A DNA stretch of 64,000 bases from Bacillus sp. sid0103 (GTDB taxonomy: Bacteria; Bacillota; Bacilli; Bacillales_B; DSM-18226), in the NCBI RefSeq assembly GCF_019219025.1, contig NZ_JAHUWN010000019.1:1-64000 (forward strand), given 5' to 3'. This document shows positions 55,459-64,000 of this stretch, in pieces. The notes under the pieces are model-generated. The model was not told the DNA's origin, ran no database searches, and saw nothing but the letters and a program-made list of their open reading frames with translations. The translations under genes and the position numbers were made by a program. Positions within the stretch are counted from its first letter, which is position 1, and every line of letters starts with the position of its first letter.

Positions 55459-56208
55459 ATGTCGGTAAAATCGGCTGAACGAGTTCTCCAGGTATTTGAA
55501 TTACTAGCCCATAATCCTGATGGGTTATCGATTAAAGAGGTTAGTGAAAAACTTTCATTTCCGCAGAGCAGCACATCGAACCTTATTGCCACTCTTTTAA
55601 AACAAGGGTATTTAAGTTTAGACAACATGAAGAAATATAAGCTTGGAGCAAAGTTAGTTCACATTGGCACCATGGCTATGGAGAACTTAGATATTTCTCT
55701 TCAAGCGAAGCCATATCTTGAAAAATTAATGCAAAGTGTTCAGGAAACGGTATTTATGGCAACGCTGTCAGGGGAAGATCTGGTCTATCTTACTAAAATA
55801 AACAGCAATCGATCGATTCGAACAACCGCTCAAACGGGATACAGTAAACCGCTTTATTGTACGGGGTTAGGTAAAACTTTTTTAGCGAATATGGCAGATG
55901 AGGAAAGAAAAAGCATCTTAGATCGGGTTGACTTAGTACCGATCACCGCGAAAACCATCACCAATAGGGAAGAGTTAGAGAAAGAACTGTATCAGTATTC
56001 ATTAATTGGCTACACGATTGATGATGAAGAAAACGAAGAAGGATTATATTGTGTAGCAGCTCCTATTTTTGGTGCAGACCGAAGGATTCAAGCTGCTATT
56101 AGTGTGGCAGGTCCAAAAGAACGAATGCTGGCTCAAAAAGCAGAGGTAGTGGAACGCGTCCTTTGGACATCAAAGAAAATATCTGAAAGTATGGGATGTA
56201 TTTTATAA
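55459..56208 (+). CDS. IclR-family regulator of the galactonate operon
   Basis: 249 aa. N-terminal winged helix (AERVLQVFELLAHNPDGLSIKEVSEKLSFPQSSTSNLIATLL) and C-terminal IclR effector domain (TGYSKPLYCTGLGKTFLA; GLYCVAAPIFGADRRIQAAISVAGP). Start ATG behind AGGGAG. It probably responds to galactonate or 2-keto-3-deoxygluconate-type intermediates and controls the genes that follow. Confidence 0.9.
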   Translation: MSVKSAERVLQVFELLAHNPDGLSIKEVSEKLSFPQSSTSNLIATLLKQGYLSLDNMKKYKLGAKLVHIGTMAMENLDISLQAKPYLEKLMQSVQETVFMATLSGEDLVYLTKINSNRSIRTTAQTGYSKPLYCTGLGKTFLANMADEERKSILDRVDLVPITAKTITNREELEKELYQYSLIGYTIDDEENEEGLYCVAAPIFGADRRIQAAISVAGPKERMLAQKAEVVERVLWTSKKISESMGCIL

Positions 56209-56224
56209 GAAACAAGGTGAGTAC

Positions 56225-57178
56225 ATGGATGTTATTAGCATTGGGGAAACGATGGTTTTACTAACCCCAAATACGCCTGGAAAAATGCGCTATTCAAATC
56301 AATTTACCTCGAAGATAGCTGGTGCAGAGACGAATACACTTATTGGGCTAGCTAAACTTGGCCATAAGGCGGGGTGGATTAGCCGGTTAGGGAGAGACGA
56401 ATTTGGAGCTCAAATCTTAACTTCCGTTCGCGGAGAAGGTGTAGATATTAGTCAAGTAGCTTTGGACGAGAATGCTCCAACAGGTGTATTTTTTAAAGAA
56501 ATTATCAATCAAGATCGGGTTAATATTTACTATTATCGAAAAAATTCAGCAGCGAGTCAGCTCACCCCTGCTGATCTTGATCAGGAGTATATCGCTCAGG
56601 CCAAATTCTTATATATATCAGGAATTACTCCCGCTCTAAGTCCATCGTGTAGAGAGACCATCTTTTATGCGATTGAAATAGCTAAGGGTAACGGGGGAAG
56701 AGTTGTGTTTGACCCGAATATTCGCAGGAAGCTGTGGGAAGATGACGAAGCAAGGGCAACCATCTTAGAAATTGCAGGGAAATCAGACATTGTCTTACCT
56801 GGGATTGGTGAATGTGAATTTTTGTTTGGCACAAGGGATTGTGAAAAAGCAGCTCGTTCCTTACTTGCTTTAGGTGCAGAGACCGTTGTCGTCAAGCTTG
56901 GCGAAAAAGGTGCTTATTATTCTACTGCAGCTGAAAAAGGATATATTGATAGTTTTACAGTTAAAAACGTAGCCGATCCAGTCGGAGCAGGAGATGGTTT
57001 TGCTGCAGGAGTACTTTCTGGATTTCTCGATGGCCTATCTATTGGAGAGGCTGTGAAACGAGGCTGCGCGATCGGTGCTATGGTTGCTACCATAAACGGT
57101 GATATAGAAGGACTACCGGACAGGACTGAATTGGAGAAATTTACTCAATCAAACTTAAAGGATGAAGTCAATCGCTAG
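56225..57178 (+). CDS. kdgK: 2-dehydro-3-deoxygluconokinase (PfkB family)
   Basis: 317 aa. PfkB signatures: N-terminal GAETNTLIGLAKLGHKAGWISRLGRDEFG and C-terminal DPVGAGDGFAAGVLSGFLDG with the catalytic Asp (GAGD). FYAIEIAK, VFDPNIRRKLW and VKLGEKGAYY also fit KdgK. It phosphorylates the keto-deoxy sugar acid made by the dehydratase, using ATP. It starts 16 bp after the regulator. Confidence 0.9.
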   Translation: MDVISIGETMVLLTPNTPGKMRYSNQFTSKIAGAETNTLIGLAKLGHKAGWISRLGRDEFGAQILTSVRGEGVDISQVALDENAPTGVFFKEIINQDRVNIYYYRKNSAASQLTPADLDQEYIAQAKFLYISGITPALSPSCRETIFYAIEIAKGNGGRVVFDPNIRRKLWEDDEARATILEIAGKSDIVLPGIGECEFLFGTRDCEKAARSLLALGAETVVVKLGEKGAYYSTAAEKGYIDSFTVKNVADPVGAGDGFAAGVLSGFLDGLSIGEAVKRGCAIGAMVATINGDIEGLPDRTELEKFTQSNLKDEVNR

Positions 57179-57203
57179 TTTTTAAGAAGGAAGGGAATGT
57201 CTA

Positions 57204-57833
57204 ATGAGTACACTGCAAAAAATCTTAGATCACAAATTAATCGCTATTATACGCGGAGCAAACCCTGAGGATACATTAAACATTGTTCGCTCCTTATATG
57301 AAGGCGGGATAAGAGTCGTTGAAATCACGATGAATTCCCCGAAAGCGCTATCTGCAATTGAGATGGTCGCTGATACATTTGGTAAAGAAATGGCCGTAGG
57401 TGCAGGAACTGTTTTGGATCCAGAATCTGCTCGCAGTGCCCTTCTTGCAGGTGCCCAATTTATTCTATCTCCTACGTTGAAGCCTGAAACGATTCGGATG
57501 ACAAAAAGATATGGTGCGGTGAGTATTCCTGCCGCTTACACTCCGACTGAAATTTTAGAGGGTTATGAACAAGGCGGAGATATTATTAAAGTTTTTCCGG
57601 CAACGACTTTAGGTCCGCAATTTATCAAGGATATTAGGGGACCACTGCCGCAAATTCCTTTATTGCCAACAGGCGGTGTGGGCTTAAACAACATCAAGGA
57701 CTATCTTGCTGCTGGAGCTGCAGGACTCGGAATTGGTAGTTCTCTTGTGAATACAAAAGAGGAAATAACAGAGGAGTATTTAGTGCGTTTAACGGAAAAA
57801 GCAAAGCAATTTACCTTAGCAGCTAAAAACTAA
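57204..57833 (+). CDS. eda: KDPG/KDPGal aldolase (Eda family)
   Basis: 209 aa. Schiff-base Lys in [13 protein letters not shown], with [21 protein letters not shown] and [11 protein letters not shown]. It splits the phosphorylated keto-deoxy acid to pyruvate and glyceraldehyde 3-phosphate. Position in a galactonate operon suggests the DgoA-like (6-phospho-2-dehydro-3-deoxygalactonate) specificity. AAGGAAGGGAA precedes the ATG. Confidence 0.9.
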   Translation: MSTLQKILDHKLIAIIRGANPEDTLNIVRSLYEGGIRVVEITMNSPKALSAIEMVADTFGKEMAVGAGTVLDPESARSALLAGAQFILSPTLKPETIRMTKRYGAVSIPAAYTPTEILEGYEQGGDIIKVFPATTLGPQFIKDIRGPLPQIPLLPTGGVGLNNIKDYLAAGAAGLGIGSSLVNTKEEITEEYLVRLTEKAKQFTLAAKN

Positions 57834-57861
57834 TACTACTATTAAATGGAGAGTGTTCATT

Positions 57862-59010
57862 ATGAAAATCACAGGTTATGAATTATTCACAGTCCAACCA
57901 CGCTGGTTATTCTTAAAAATTGAGACAGATGAAGGTATTGTTGGTTGGGGAGAGCCGGTTATCGAAGGTAAAGCGGCAACAGTAAAAGCTGCAGTGGATG
58001 AAATGATGACTTATTTAGTAGGTAAAGATCCTTTAAGAATTGAAGATCATTGGAATGTTATGTACCGAGGTGCCTTCTACCGAGGTGGCGCTATTTTAAT
58101 GAGCGCGATTGCAGGTATTGACCAAGCTCTCTGGGATATCAAAGGTAAATATTTCAATGCACCAGTTTACCAGTTACTAGGAGGAGCATGCCGCGATTCG
58201 ATTAAGGTGTATTCATGGATTGGCGGAGATCGCCCAAGTGATACAGCCCGAGCTGCGAAGGAGTGTGTAGAAAGAGGATTTCAAGCGGTTAAAATGAATG
58301 GAACCGAAGAATTACAATACATTGATTCCTATGACAAGATTGATAGAGTACTAGAAAACGTGGCAGCTGTTCGTGAGGCCGTTGGAAGAAATATTGGAAT
58401 TGGTATTGATTTTCATGGCCGTGTACATAAACCTATGGCAAAAGTATTGGCTAGAGCCCTTGAAGAATTTAATCCTATGTTTATTGAGGAACCTGTCTTG
58501 CCAGAGAATAACGAGGCACTAAAAGAAATTGCTTCGTTAACTTCAATTCCGATTGCAACGGGTGAGCGTATGTTCTCAAGATGGGATTTTAAACCGTTAT
58601 TACAAGGTGGATACGTAGATATTATCCAACCTGACTTATCCCATGCAGGCGGTATTACCGAATGTAAAAAAATTATTAGCATGGCTGAGGCCTATGATGT
58701 TGCCGCTGCTCCGCATTGTCCATTAGGACCCATCGCTTTAGCGGCGTGCTTACAAGTAGATGCCACTGCACATAATGCGTTTATCCAAGAACAAAGCTTG
58801 GGAATTCACTATAACCAGGGCAGTGATTTATTAGACTATCTAAAGGATCCAACTGTCTTTGATTATGAAAACGGTTATGTGAAAATTCCACAAGGACCAG
58901 GTCTTGGAATTGAAGTGAATGAAGAGTTTGTTCGTAAAATGGCAAAAGAAGGTCACCAATGGCAAAACCCAGTTTGGCGCCATCGTGATGGTAGTGTAGC
59001 AGAGTGGTAA
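57862..59010 (+). CDS. dgoD: D-galactonate dehydratase (enolase superfamily)
   Basis: 382 aa from the ATG at 57862, behind TGGAGAG. Mandelate-racemase-type residues: VKMNG, metal ligands in GIDFHGR, FIEEP and TGERM, and catalytic His in APHCPLGP. The N-terminal capping domain [24 protein letters not shown] and the end [18 protein letters not shown] are typical of DgoD. It dehydrates D-galactonate to 2-dehydro-3-deoxygalactonate. Confidence 0.93.
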   Translation: MKITGYELFTVQPRWLFLKIETDEGIVGWGEPVIEGKAATVKAAVDEMMTYLVGKDPLRIEDHWNVMYRGAFYRGGAILMSAIAGIDQALWDIKGKYFNAPVYQLLGGACRDSIKVYSWIGGDRPSDTARAAKECVERGFQAVKMNGTEELQYIDSYDKIDRVLENVAAVREAVGRNIGIGIDFHGRVHKPMAKVLARALEEFNPMFIEEPVLPENNEALKEIASLTSIPIATGERMFSRWDFKPLLQGGYVDIIQPDLSHAGGITECKKIISMAEAYDVAAAPHCPLGPIALAACLQVDATAHNAFIQEQSLGIHYNQGSDLLDYLKDPTVFDYENGYVKIPQGPGLGIEVNEEFVRKMAKEGHQWQNPVWRHRDGSVAEW

Positions 59011-59041
59011 TCCTCCTTTTTTGAAAGGGTGAAAATGTGCT

Positions 59042-59084
59042 GGGCTTACCTTTGAACACCGGGTAATGCGGCGAAGGTAAGTCC
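59042..59084 (+). promoter_or_regulatory. Intercistronic stem-loop between dgoD and the transporter
   Basis: Stem GGGCTTACCTT / AAGGTAAGTCC around a GC-rich inner loop. No T-tract, so more likely an mRNA processing or stability element than a terminator. Confidence 0.5.
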
Positions 59085-59159
59085 TCTAAGCGCATTTCGA
59101 AAGATGTATGGATTGGACGTTAAAAGGATCAAAAAAATGACTACAAGGGAATGAGAAAA

Positions 59160-60464
59160 ATGAATAATAAAGCGACTAAGGTTCGTTATGGTGTTGTGTT
59201 CATGTTGTTCATAACGGTCATTGTTAACTATATGGACCGTAGCAATATTTCCATAGCCGCTCCTTTTATAACAAAGGAATTAGGAATAGACTCTGTCACA
59301 ATGGGCTTAATTTTCTCTGCTTTTGGCTGGACCTATTGTGCCCTGCAAATTCCTGGCGGCTGGGTTTTAGATAAGTTAGGAAACCGAAACACTCACGCTA
59401 TTGGTATTGCAGGATTTTCTATTATGACTTTATTGCAAGGGTTTGCAAGCGGTTTCTCTGGAATGTTTTTATTACGTGTAGGTTTGGGTATGTTTGAAGC
59501 CCCTGCATTTCCAACAAACAGTAAGGTAGCAGCTAGCTGGTTTCCAGAAAATGAACGAGCTAGAGCGATTTCCATTTACACTTCTGGTCAATTTATTGGA
59601 CTAGCCTTTTTAACACCAACCCTTATCTTCTTACAGCAATCCTTTGGCTGGCGGGGATTGTTCATCATTGCCGGTATCGTTGGTCTTGCTTGGTCAGTCC
59701 TTTGGTATATTTTCTATCGCGATCCAAATAAAAGTAAAAAGGTCAATCAATCGGAACTTGATTATATCCGCGAAGGAGACGGATTTATTGAAGCGTCAGA
59801 AAAGGGAGAAAAGGTTAAAATTGGAGCAAAGGATTTCCGTGTAATTTTGAGTAGTAGAAAACTGTGGGGCATTTTTATTGGACAATTTGCAGTGAGCTCC
59901 ACACTTTGGTTCTTTTTGACATGGTTCCCTACCTATCTAGTGGAATATAGAGGATTAAGTTTTATTAAGACAGGATTTTTAGCGTCATTGCCGTTTCTCG
60001 CGGCCTTCGTAGGTGTTTTATCAGCAGGCTTTCTTTCTGATTTCCTCGTGAAAAAGGGTGTTTCAAAAGATAAGGCAAGAAAAGCCCCTATTATTACAGG
60101 TTTATTATTATCAACTTCCATTATCGGTGCAAATTATGTTGATAGTCCTGGATTAATCGTGATGTTTATGTCTATTGCCTTTTTTGGTAACGGTTTCGCC
60201 TCGATTACTTGGGTATTTGTTTCGCTTTTGGCTCCAAAACGATTAATCGGTATAGCTGGAGGGGTATTTAACTTCATCGGTGGTACGGCCTCTATCATTA
60301 TTCCAATCGTTATTGGATTCTTGGTAAAAGGCGGTAACTTTGCCCCTGCACTAACCTTCATTGCGTGTGTAACCCTAACGGGAGCATTGTCATATATCTT
60401 CCTAGTTGGCAAAGTTGAACGTGTAAAAGATCCAATCGATCAATTGAGAAAAGTCGCCTCTTAA
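59160..60464 (+). CDS. dgoT: MFS transporter, anion:cation symporter family (galactonate)
   Basis: 434 aa; ATG at 59160 has proper spacing from AAGGGA, while the ATG at 59151 abuts it. Twelve spans. ACS-family marks: NYMDRSNISIAAPFITKELG near the N-terminus, GWTYCALQIPGGWVLDKLG, and RAISIYTSGQFIGLA. Known DgoT and glucarate/hexuronate carriers share these. It completes the operon by importing galactonate with H+. Confidence 0.88.
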   Translation: MNNKATKVRYGVVFMLFITVIVNYMDRSNISIAAPFITKELGIDSVTMGLIFSAFGWTYCALQIPGGWVLDKLGNRNTHAIGIAGFSIMTLLQGFASGFSGMFLLRVGLGMFEAPAFPTNSKVAASWFPENERARAISIYTSGQFIGLAFLTPTLIFLQQSFGWRGLFIIAGIVGLAWSVLWYIFYRDPNKSKKVNQSELDYIREGDGFIEASEKGEKVKIGAKDFRVILSSRKLWGIFIGQFAVSSTLWFFLTWFPTYLVEYRGLSFIKTGFLASLPFLAAFVGVLSAGFLSDFLVKKGVSKDKARKAPIITGLLLSTSIIGANYVDSPGLIVMFMSIAFFGNGFASITWVFVSLLAPKRLIGIAGGVFNFIGGTASIIIPIVIGFLVKGGNFAPALTFIACVTLTGALSYIFLVGKVERVKDPIDQLRKVAS

Positions 60465-60628
60465 TTTAGGGGAGATTCATTGGGACGGCGTTCATGCTCT
60501 TTTTATTCGTATTTTCGGATACTGTGAGGGACATTTGTTGTTTTTAAGAAGTACCTTAATCTTGCCCCTTCCGATTTATCGAAGATTGATAGAATGGGTT
60601 GAAAAATGTTTAGTCTGATCAAATATCA

Positions 60629-60658
60629 AAAACCATGCTGTTGTTCCAGCATGGTTTT
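60629..60658. terminator. Bidirectional terminator, copy of 282-313
   Basis: Stem AAAACCATGCTG / CAGCATGGTTTT. A short tail similar to that of the small ORF at 328-504 precedes it on the minus strand (about 60657-60700). Confidence 0.7.
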
Positions 60659-60721
60659 AATGTCTCTCCGGATACGCAGCCAGCAAGGTATGAGTCTGTG
60701 CTAATTAAAAGTAGCCCCTTA

Positions 60722-61156
60722 CTATTGTTGAGGTGCGGAAGGAGTAGAAATACTTTGTAATGCCTGTTCTGCCTCGTTTGCATATTGATTTTGTACGGCT
60801 AGATCCCCTAGAGCAACCATTCCCACTATTTGTCCATTTTCAATTACCGGCAATCGGCGAATTTGCTGCTGTGCCATCAAATCTGCTGCTTGATGAACAT
60901 CCATATCAGGTGTACCTTGTACGATTTGCTGTGCAGTCATGACTTGAGAGACTGGTGTTTGTGCATTTTCTCCCTGTGCTGTCGTACGAAGGGTGATATC
61001 ACGATCCGTTACAATTCCAACCATTTGTCTGCTGTTATTTACTACTGGGATAGCTCCGATATTATATTCGCTCATTAACGCTGCAGCTTCCTGTACGGTC
61101 TGTGTTTCGTTAACGGTAACAATATCTGATGTCATGATATCTCTTAATTGTGCCAT
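60722..61156 (-). CDS. CBS-domain pair protein (YhcV-like)
   Basis: 144 aa made of two CBS domains (~5-60: DIMTSDIVTVNETQTVQEAAALMSEYNIGAIPVV; ~70-128: VMTAQQIVQGTPDMDVHQAADLM, then IRRLPVIENGQIVGMVALGDL). Gln/Ala-rich C-terminal tail. Family members sense adenosine nucleotides; a target here is unknown. Start ATG with TTGGAGGTATTT upstream on the minus strand. Confidence 0.9.
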   Translation of the reverse strand: MAQLRDIMTSDIVTVNETQTVQEAAALMSEYNIGAIPVVNNSRQMVGIVTDRDITLRTTAQGENAQTPVSQVMTAQQIVQGTPDMDVHQAADLMAQQQIRRLPVIENGQIVGMVALGDLAVQNQYANEAEQALQSISTPSAPQQ

Positions 61157-61292
61157 GAAAATACCTCCAATTATATTTTTCTTCTATAGGATGGGGAACA
61201 TTGGCGATATTATTAATGGTAATTTTAAACAAATATATGCTGTACAGTGTTTTTATACATTATGTAATTTGGAAAGTAACCTATCCGATTTT

Positions 61293-61583
61293 GTTGAAAA
61301 GTGAGTTATTTCCTGCGAAATATAGTAGCATATCTCGACAATCTTCAATCTTGAGTTGCAAGGCAAATTCATATATAGCAGTGTTTACAACTGTTTCAAT
61401 CAAACGTTTGATTAGTATATTCTATTTGGATTTTGGTCGAAAGTGTGTCAGTTAGTGACGAAAGTGGTTTAAAGGCTGTTTTTCGACTATTTTTTGTTTG
61501 TTTTTCAACAATTTATTTATGGACAAGGCGGGACTAGCCCAGATATATCAAGGGCTGAACTGAAACTAATCAAACGTTTGGTT
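61293..61583. repeat. Dispersed intergenic repeat, copy C
   Basis: GTTATTTCCTGCGAAAT, ATCTCGACAATCTTC, CTGTTTCAATCAAACG, TTTGATTAGTATATTCTATT and GGTCGAAAGTG align with the second half of copies A and B. A second palindromic site lies at 61568-61583. The gap 61157-62081 otherwise holds only a terminator hairpin at 61786-61819. Confidence 0.75.
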
Positions 61584-61785
61584 AGAAGGGAAACAGGGCG
61601 AATTTTGTCATCGTTCAACAGTTTTTTTGGGCATAAAAAATACACCTCATTTAGGTGCTTGGTTTCGTTGATATCATTTTGCTATCGTGATTCCTACTTA
61701 AAATCTTTCCATGTAAAATCAAACGTTAAAATTCCAGGCATAAAAAGAGATTCTACTAATTATTAAGATTGATTAATACAATTTT

Positions 61786-61819
61786 CTGGATAGCCTTAAA
61801 GGGGCTATCCAGTTTTTTT
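61786..61819 (+). terminator. Orphan terminator
   Basis: Stem CTGGATAGCC / GGCTATCCAG followed by seven T residues. No gene precedes it within 600 bp on the plus strand, which suggests an unrecognised transcript or a lost gene. Confidence 0.75.
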
Positions 61820-62081
61820 AAACTTTCAAAGTATCCGTAAAATGAAATATCGAAATAGTGTCTGGAATCGTCAATCTGGGCTGATTATGTCAACATAGAT
61901 TCAGTTGCTTGTCATTGCCAGTTACTCACATCATGGGGATTTTTAATGGAAAAACCTTAGAGATAATGGAAAAACTAAATCACATTTTATAATTCATTGA
62001 CGGAGAAAACCGCTCGGAATAAGATGGGAAAAAATGAGTCAAATGGGAATGACTGACGGAAAAACATCATCGAAGGCAATT

Positions 62082-62096
62082 TTGACAGCGCTATCA
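62082..62096 (+). promoter_or_regulatory. cre-like box at the GH85 promoter
   Basis: TTGACAGCGCTATCA matches the CcpA consensus with one mismatch and begins with a consensus -35 (TTGACA). CcpA binding there would block RNA polymerase. No well-spaced -10 was found, so the promoter itself is tentative. Confidence 0.5.
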
Positions 62097-62178
62097 TTCT
62101 ATAGTCCCATTCAGGGAAAGGGGAAGCATGCTTACATAAGCTTCAATATAAAAAATAGATAGAGAGCGAGGAGAAACA

Positions 62179-64000
62179 GTGAAAAATGTGAAAAAGGGCT
62201 TTTTGTGGCTGGTTTTCTTTTTGGGCATCTTTGTGATGGGGTTATCACCCAACACAAGCTATGCCAAACAGCCAGAATCATCTTATTGGTATCCTGAGCA
62301 ATTATTAAATTGGACGCCAGAAAACGATCCGGATGCGGTGTTTAACCGCAGCCAAATTCCATTGGGCAAACGGGAAGTGTTATACAAAGTCAATGAAAAT
62401 GCCCAGTCAGATGCAAAGGTAGTAGCTTTGTCTGCACTCAACCCTACAACGAGTGGAGTACCGTCCCAAGGCGGGAAGGAATTTTTGGCGAATACCTTTA
62501 GTTATTGGCAATACGTCGACATCCTGGTGTATTGGGCAGGTTCTTCCGGTGAAGGGATTATCGTGCCGCCAAGTGCGGACGTCATTGACGCTGCCCATAA
62601 AAATGGCGTACCGATTTTGGGAAACGTTTTCTTTCCACCGACCGTCTATGGCGGAAAAGTTGCGTGGCTGAACCAAATGTTGACCCAACGGGAGGACGGC
62701 TCATTCCCAGCGGCGGACAAGCTGCTTGAAGCGGCACGCTATTACGGATTTGACGGCTGGTTTATTAACCAGGAAACCGAAGGCGGAGATGCCAAGACAG
62801 CTCAAAAAATGAAGGATTTCCTTGTCTATCTTCAGCAGCATAAGAGTGAAGGCATGCATATCATGTGGTACGATTCGATGACAAAGGACGGGAGGGTTAG
62901 CTGGCAAAATGCGTTGACCAATCAAAACAGCAGCTTCCTGCAGGATGGGGAGACACGTGTTTCTGACAGTATGTTTTTAAACTTCTGGTGGCGCAATCAG
63001 CAATCTTCTGTTAACAAGGCTCAGGAAATTGGCAGAAGCCCGTATGATTTGTTTACCGGGATTGATGTGGAAGCAAATGGGACAAGCACTAACGTTCCTT
63101 GGGAGGGGATCTTCCCTGAGGGTAAAGCATCGTTAACTTCTTTAGGTATTTATCGTCCGGATTGGGCCTTTAAAACGGCTAGCACTATGGAGGAGTTTTA
63201 TCAGAAGGAGAATGAATTTTGGGTAGGAAAGTCCAAAAACCCTGCAGTAACCAGCAATAACGGGGCATGGAAAGGGATGGCCCATTACTTTACGGCTAAA
63301 ACCGCGATCGAGGAGCTTCCTTTTGTGACGCACTTTAATACAGGAAGCGGCAAGTTTTTCGCTACAGATGGAACGACGGTAAGCAATCAGTCCTGGAATA
63401 ACCGCAGTCTCCAGGATATCCTTCCGACCTGGCGCTGGCTGAAAGAGGGCGGGCAGGCTGTTAACGTCGATTTCGATTGGGATACAGCCTATTACGGCGG
63501 CAGCTCGTTAAAGCTTTCAGGAACAATCGAGGCGGACAACCCAACACATATTAAGCTTTATAAAACCAATCTGCCAATTCAAAAGGATACGGAAATCTCG
63601 CTGACATACAAAACAGATTTGAAAAAGCCAAACATGAAACTTGGAGTCAGCTTTACTGACAAACCCGACCAATTTGTGTTCTTTGATGTGGAAAAACTAA
63701 CGGATCAACCGTGGACTACTGATTCATTCAAACTAAAAAAATACAGTGGTAAAAACATCGCAGCCATTTCGCTTTTGGTTGAAAGTGATAAGGATGAGAA
63801 AGATTTTACGACCAATATCGGAGAAATCAAGGTTTATAACAAACAGGAAAAGCATAATTCCATCCTTGCTCCGAACGATGCAAAGGTAAATAAAATCGAG
63901 TTTAATAAAGGAATCTATGCGGACGTTGCACTTGCTTGGATGCCGTCTGATTCCGATGTGAGCCACTATGAAATTTACCGGAAGCTGCCGAACAATGAAA
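62179..64000 (+). CDS. Secreted endo-beta-N-acetylglucosaminidase, GH85 (partial)
   Basis: At least 607 aa; runs off the right edge. GTG start behind GAGGAG. Signal peptide ending NTSYA-K near residue 29. The GH85 barrel follows (~35-400): WPEQLLNW-like opening, VDILVYWAGSSGEGIIVPP, and the catalytic GFDGWFINQETEGG with N197 and E199 in the NxE arrangement that defines the family. A beta-sandwich (~430-560; GGSSLKLSGTIEADNP) and the start of a fibronectin-like domain (HYEIYRKLPN) come next. Such enzymes cut the chitobiose core of N-glycans outside the cell. Upstream cre suggests glucose repression. Confidence 0.92.
   Translation, partial: MKNVKKGFLWLVFFLGIFVMGLSPNTSYAKQPESSYWYPEQLLNWTPENDPDAVFNRSQIPLGKREVLYKVNENAQSDAKVVALSALNPTTSGVPSQGGKEFLANTFSYWQYVDILVYWAGSSGEGIIVPPSADVIDAAHKNGVPILGNVFFPPTVYGGKVAWLNQMLTQREDGSFPAADKLLEAARYYGFDGWFINQETEGGDAKTAQKMKDFLVYLQQHKSEGMHIMWYDSMTKDGRVSWQNALTNQNSSFLQDGETRVSDSMFLNFWWRNQQSSVNKAQEIGRSPYDLFTGIDVEANGTSTNVPWEGIFPEGKASLTSLGIYRPDWAFKTASTMEEFYQKENEFWVGKSKNPAVTSNNGAWKGMAHYFTAKTAIEELPFVTHFNTGSGKFFATDGTTVSNQSWNNRSLQDILPTWRWLKEGGQAVNVDFDWDTAYYGGSSLKLSGTIEADNPTHIKLYKTNLPIQKDTEISLTYKTDLKKPNMKLGVSFTDKPDQFVFFDVEKLTDQPWTTDSFKLKKYSGKNIAAISLLVESDKDEKDFTTNIGEIKVYNKQEKHNSILAPNDAKVNKIEFNKGIYADVALAWMPSDSDVSHYEIYRKLPNNE

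Noticed and set aside
61494..61766. Plus-strand 90-codon frame after the CBS gene
   Set aside because: It runs through intergenic repeat copy C, lacks a ribosome binding site, and reads as random sequence.

Overview
The window looks like a chromosomal segment of a low-GC, endospore-forming-type Firmicute of the Bacillus/Neobacillus kind. Evidence: AGGAGG-type ribosome binding sites, frequent TTG and GTG starts, CcpA-type cre boxes, an HPr kinase homologue, and families typical of Bacillaceae (YkvS/DUF2187, YjgB/DUF4309, DUF6241-like). I saw no rRNA, tRNA or CRISPR array.

Layout. (1) 1-2.7 kb: the 3' end of a group II intron, a small minus-strand ORF, a divergent HPr kinase/phosphorylase and a repeat-rich gap. 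(2) 2.8-11.8 kb: one very large secreted protein gene (2997 aa) with about 14 RCC1-like repeats, several Ig-like modules and 21 tandem Big_6-type Ig repeats. It is flanked by two copies of a ~370 bp non-coding repeat, and a ghost of a second copy's 3' end lies upstream. (3) 12.4-15 kb: a polar amino acid ABC transporter operon with a cre box. (4) 15.1-17.1 kb: a compact three-gene cassette (4-TM membrane protein, TIR-like plus GAF-like protein, 56-aa protein) next to a broken ridA. This is the best candidate for an undescribed, defence-like system. (5) 17.5-25.2 kb: a small membrane protein, an OmpR/VanS-like two-component system, two unknown minus-strand genes, and a NupC-type nucleoside transporter preceded by a membrane gene whose native start is interrupted by a stop codon. 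(6) 25.8-40.8 kb: a glycan utilisation locus with an ArsR-like regulator, two paralogous FadR/GntR regulators bracketing the locus, a CUT1-type sugar ABC transporter, two GH2 enzymes, GH43, two Gfo/Idh/MocA oxidoreductases and an aldo/keto reductase. (7) 41.3-48.8 kb: a BASS-family transporter, then a LysR regulator divergent from two M20D amidohydrolases, a GltS-like carrier and an imidazolonepropionase-like amidohydrolase. (8) 49-55.2 kb: a DUF4309 lipoprotein, other small proteins, the remnant of a REP-associated transposase, a rifampicin phosphotransferase-like enzyme and a DUF6241-like protein. (9) 55.4-60.5 kb: a complete D-galactonate operon (IclR regulator, KDG kinase, KDPG aldolase, galactonate dehydratase, MFS transporter). 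(10) 60.7-64 kb: a CBS-domain protein and the 5' part of a secreted GH85 endo-beta-N-acetylglucosaminidase that runs off the window.

How the genes may work together. The locus is rich in sugar scavenging under catabolite control: cre-like sites precede the sugar and amino acid transporter operons, the nucleoside transporter and GH85. The GH2 and GH43 enzymes lack signal peptides, so imported oligosaccharides are probably cleaved in the cytoplasm. The oxidoreductases there and the galactonate operon 15 kb away could together make an oxidative galactose route, but this is inference.

A dispersed intergenic repeat carrying the palindrome AATCAAACGTTTGATT or close variants recurs at ten sites. 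REP-like GGGGACGGTTC motifs recur at three places.
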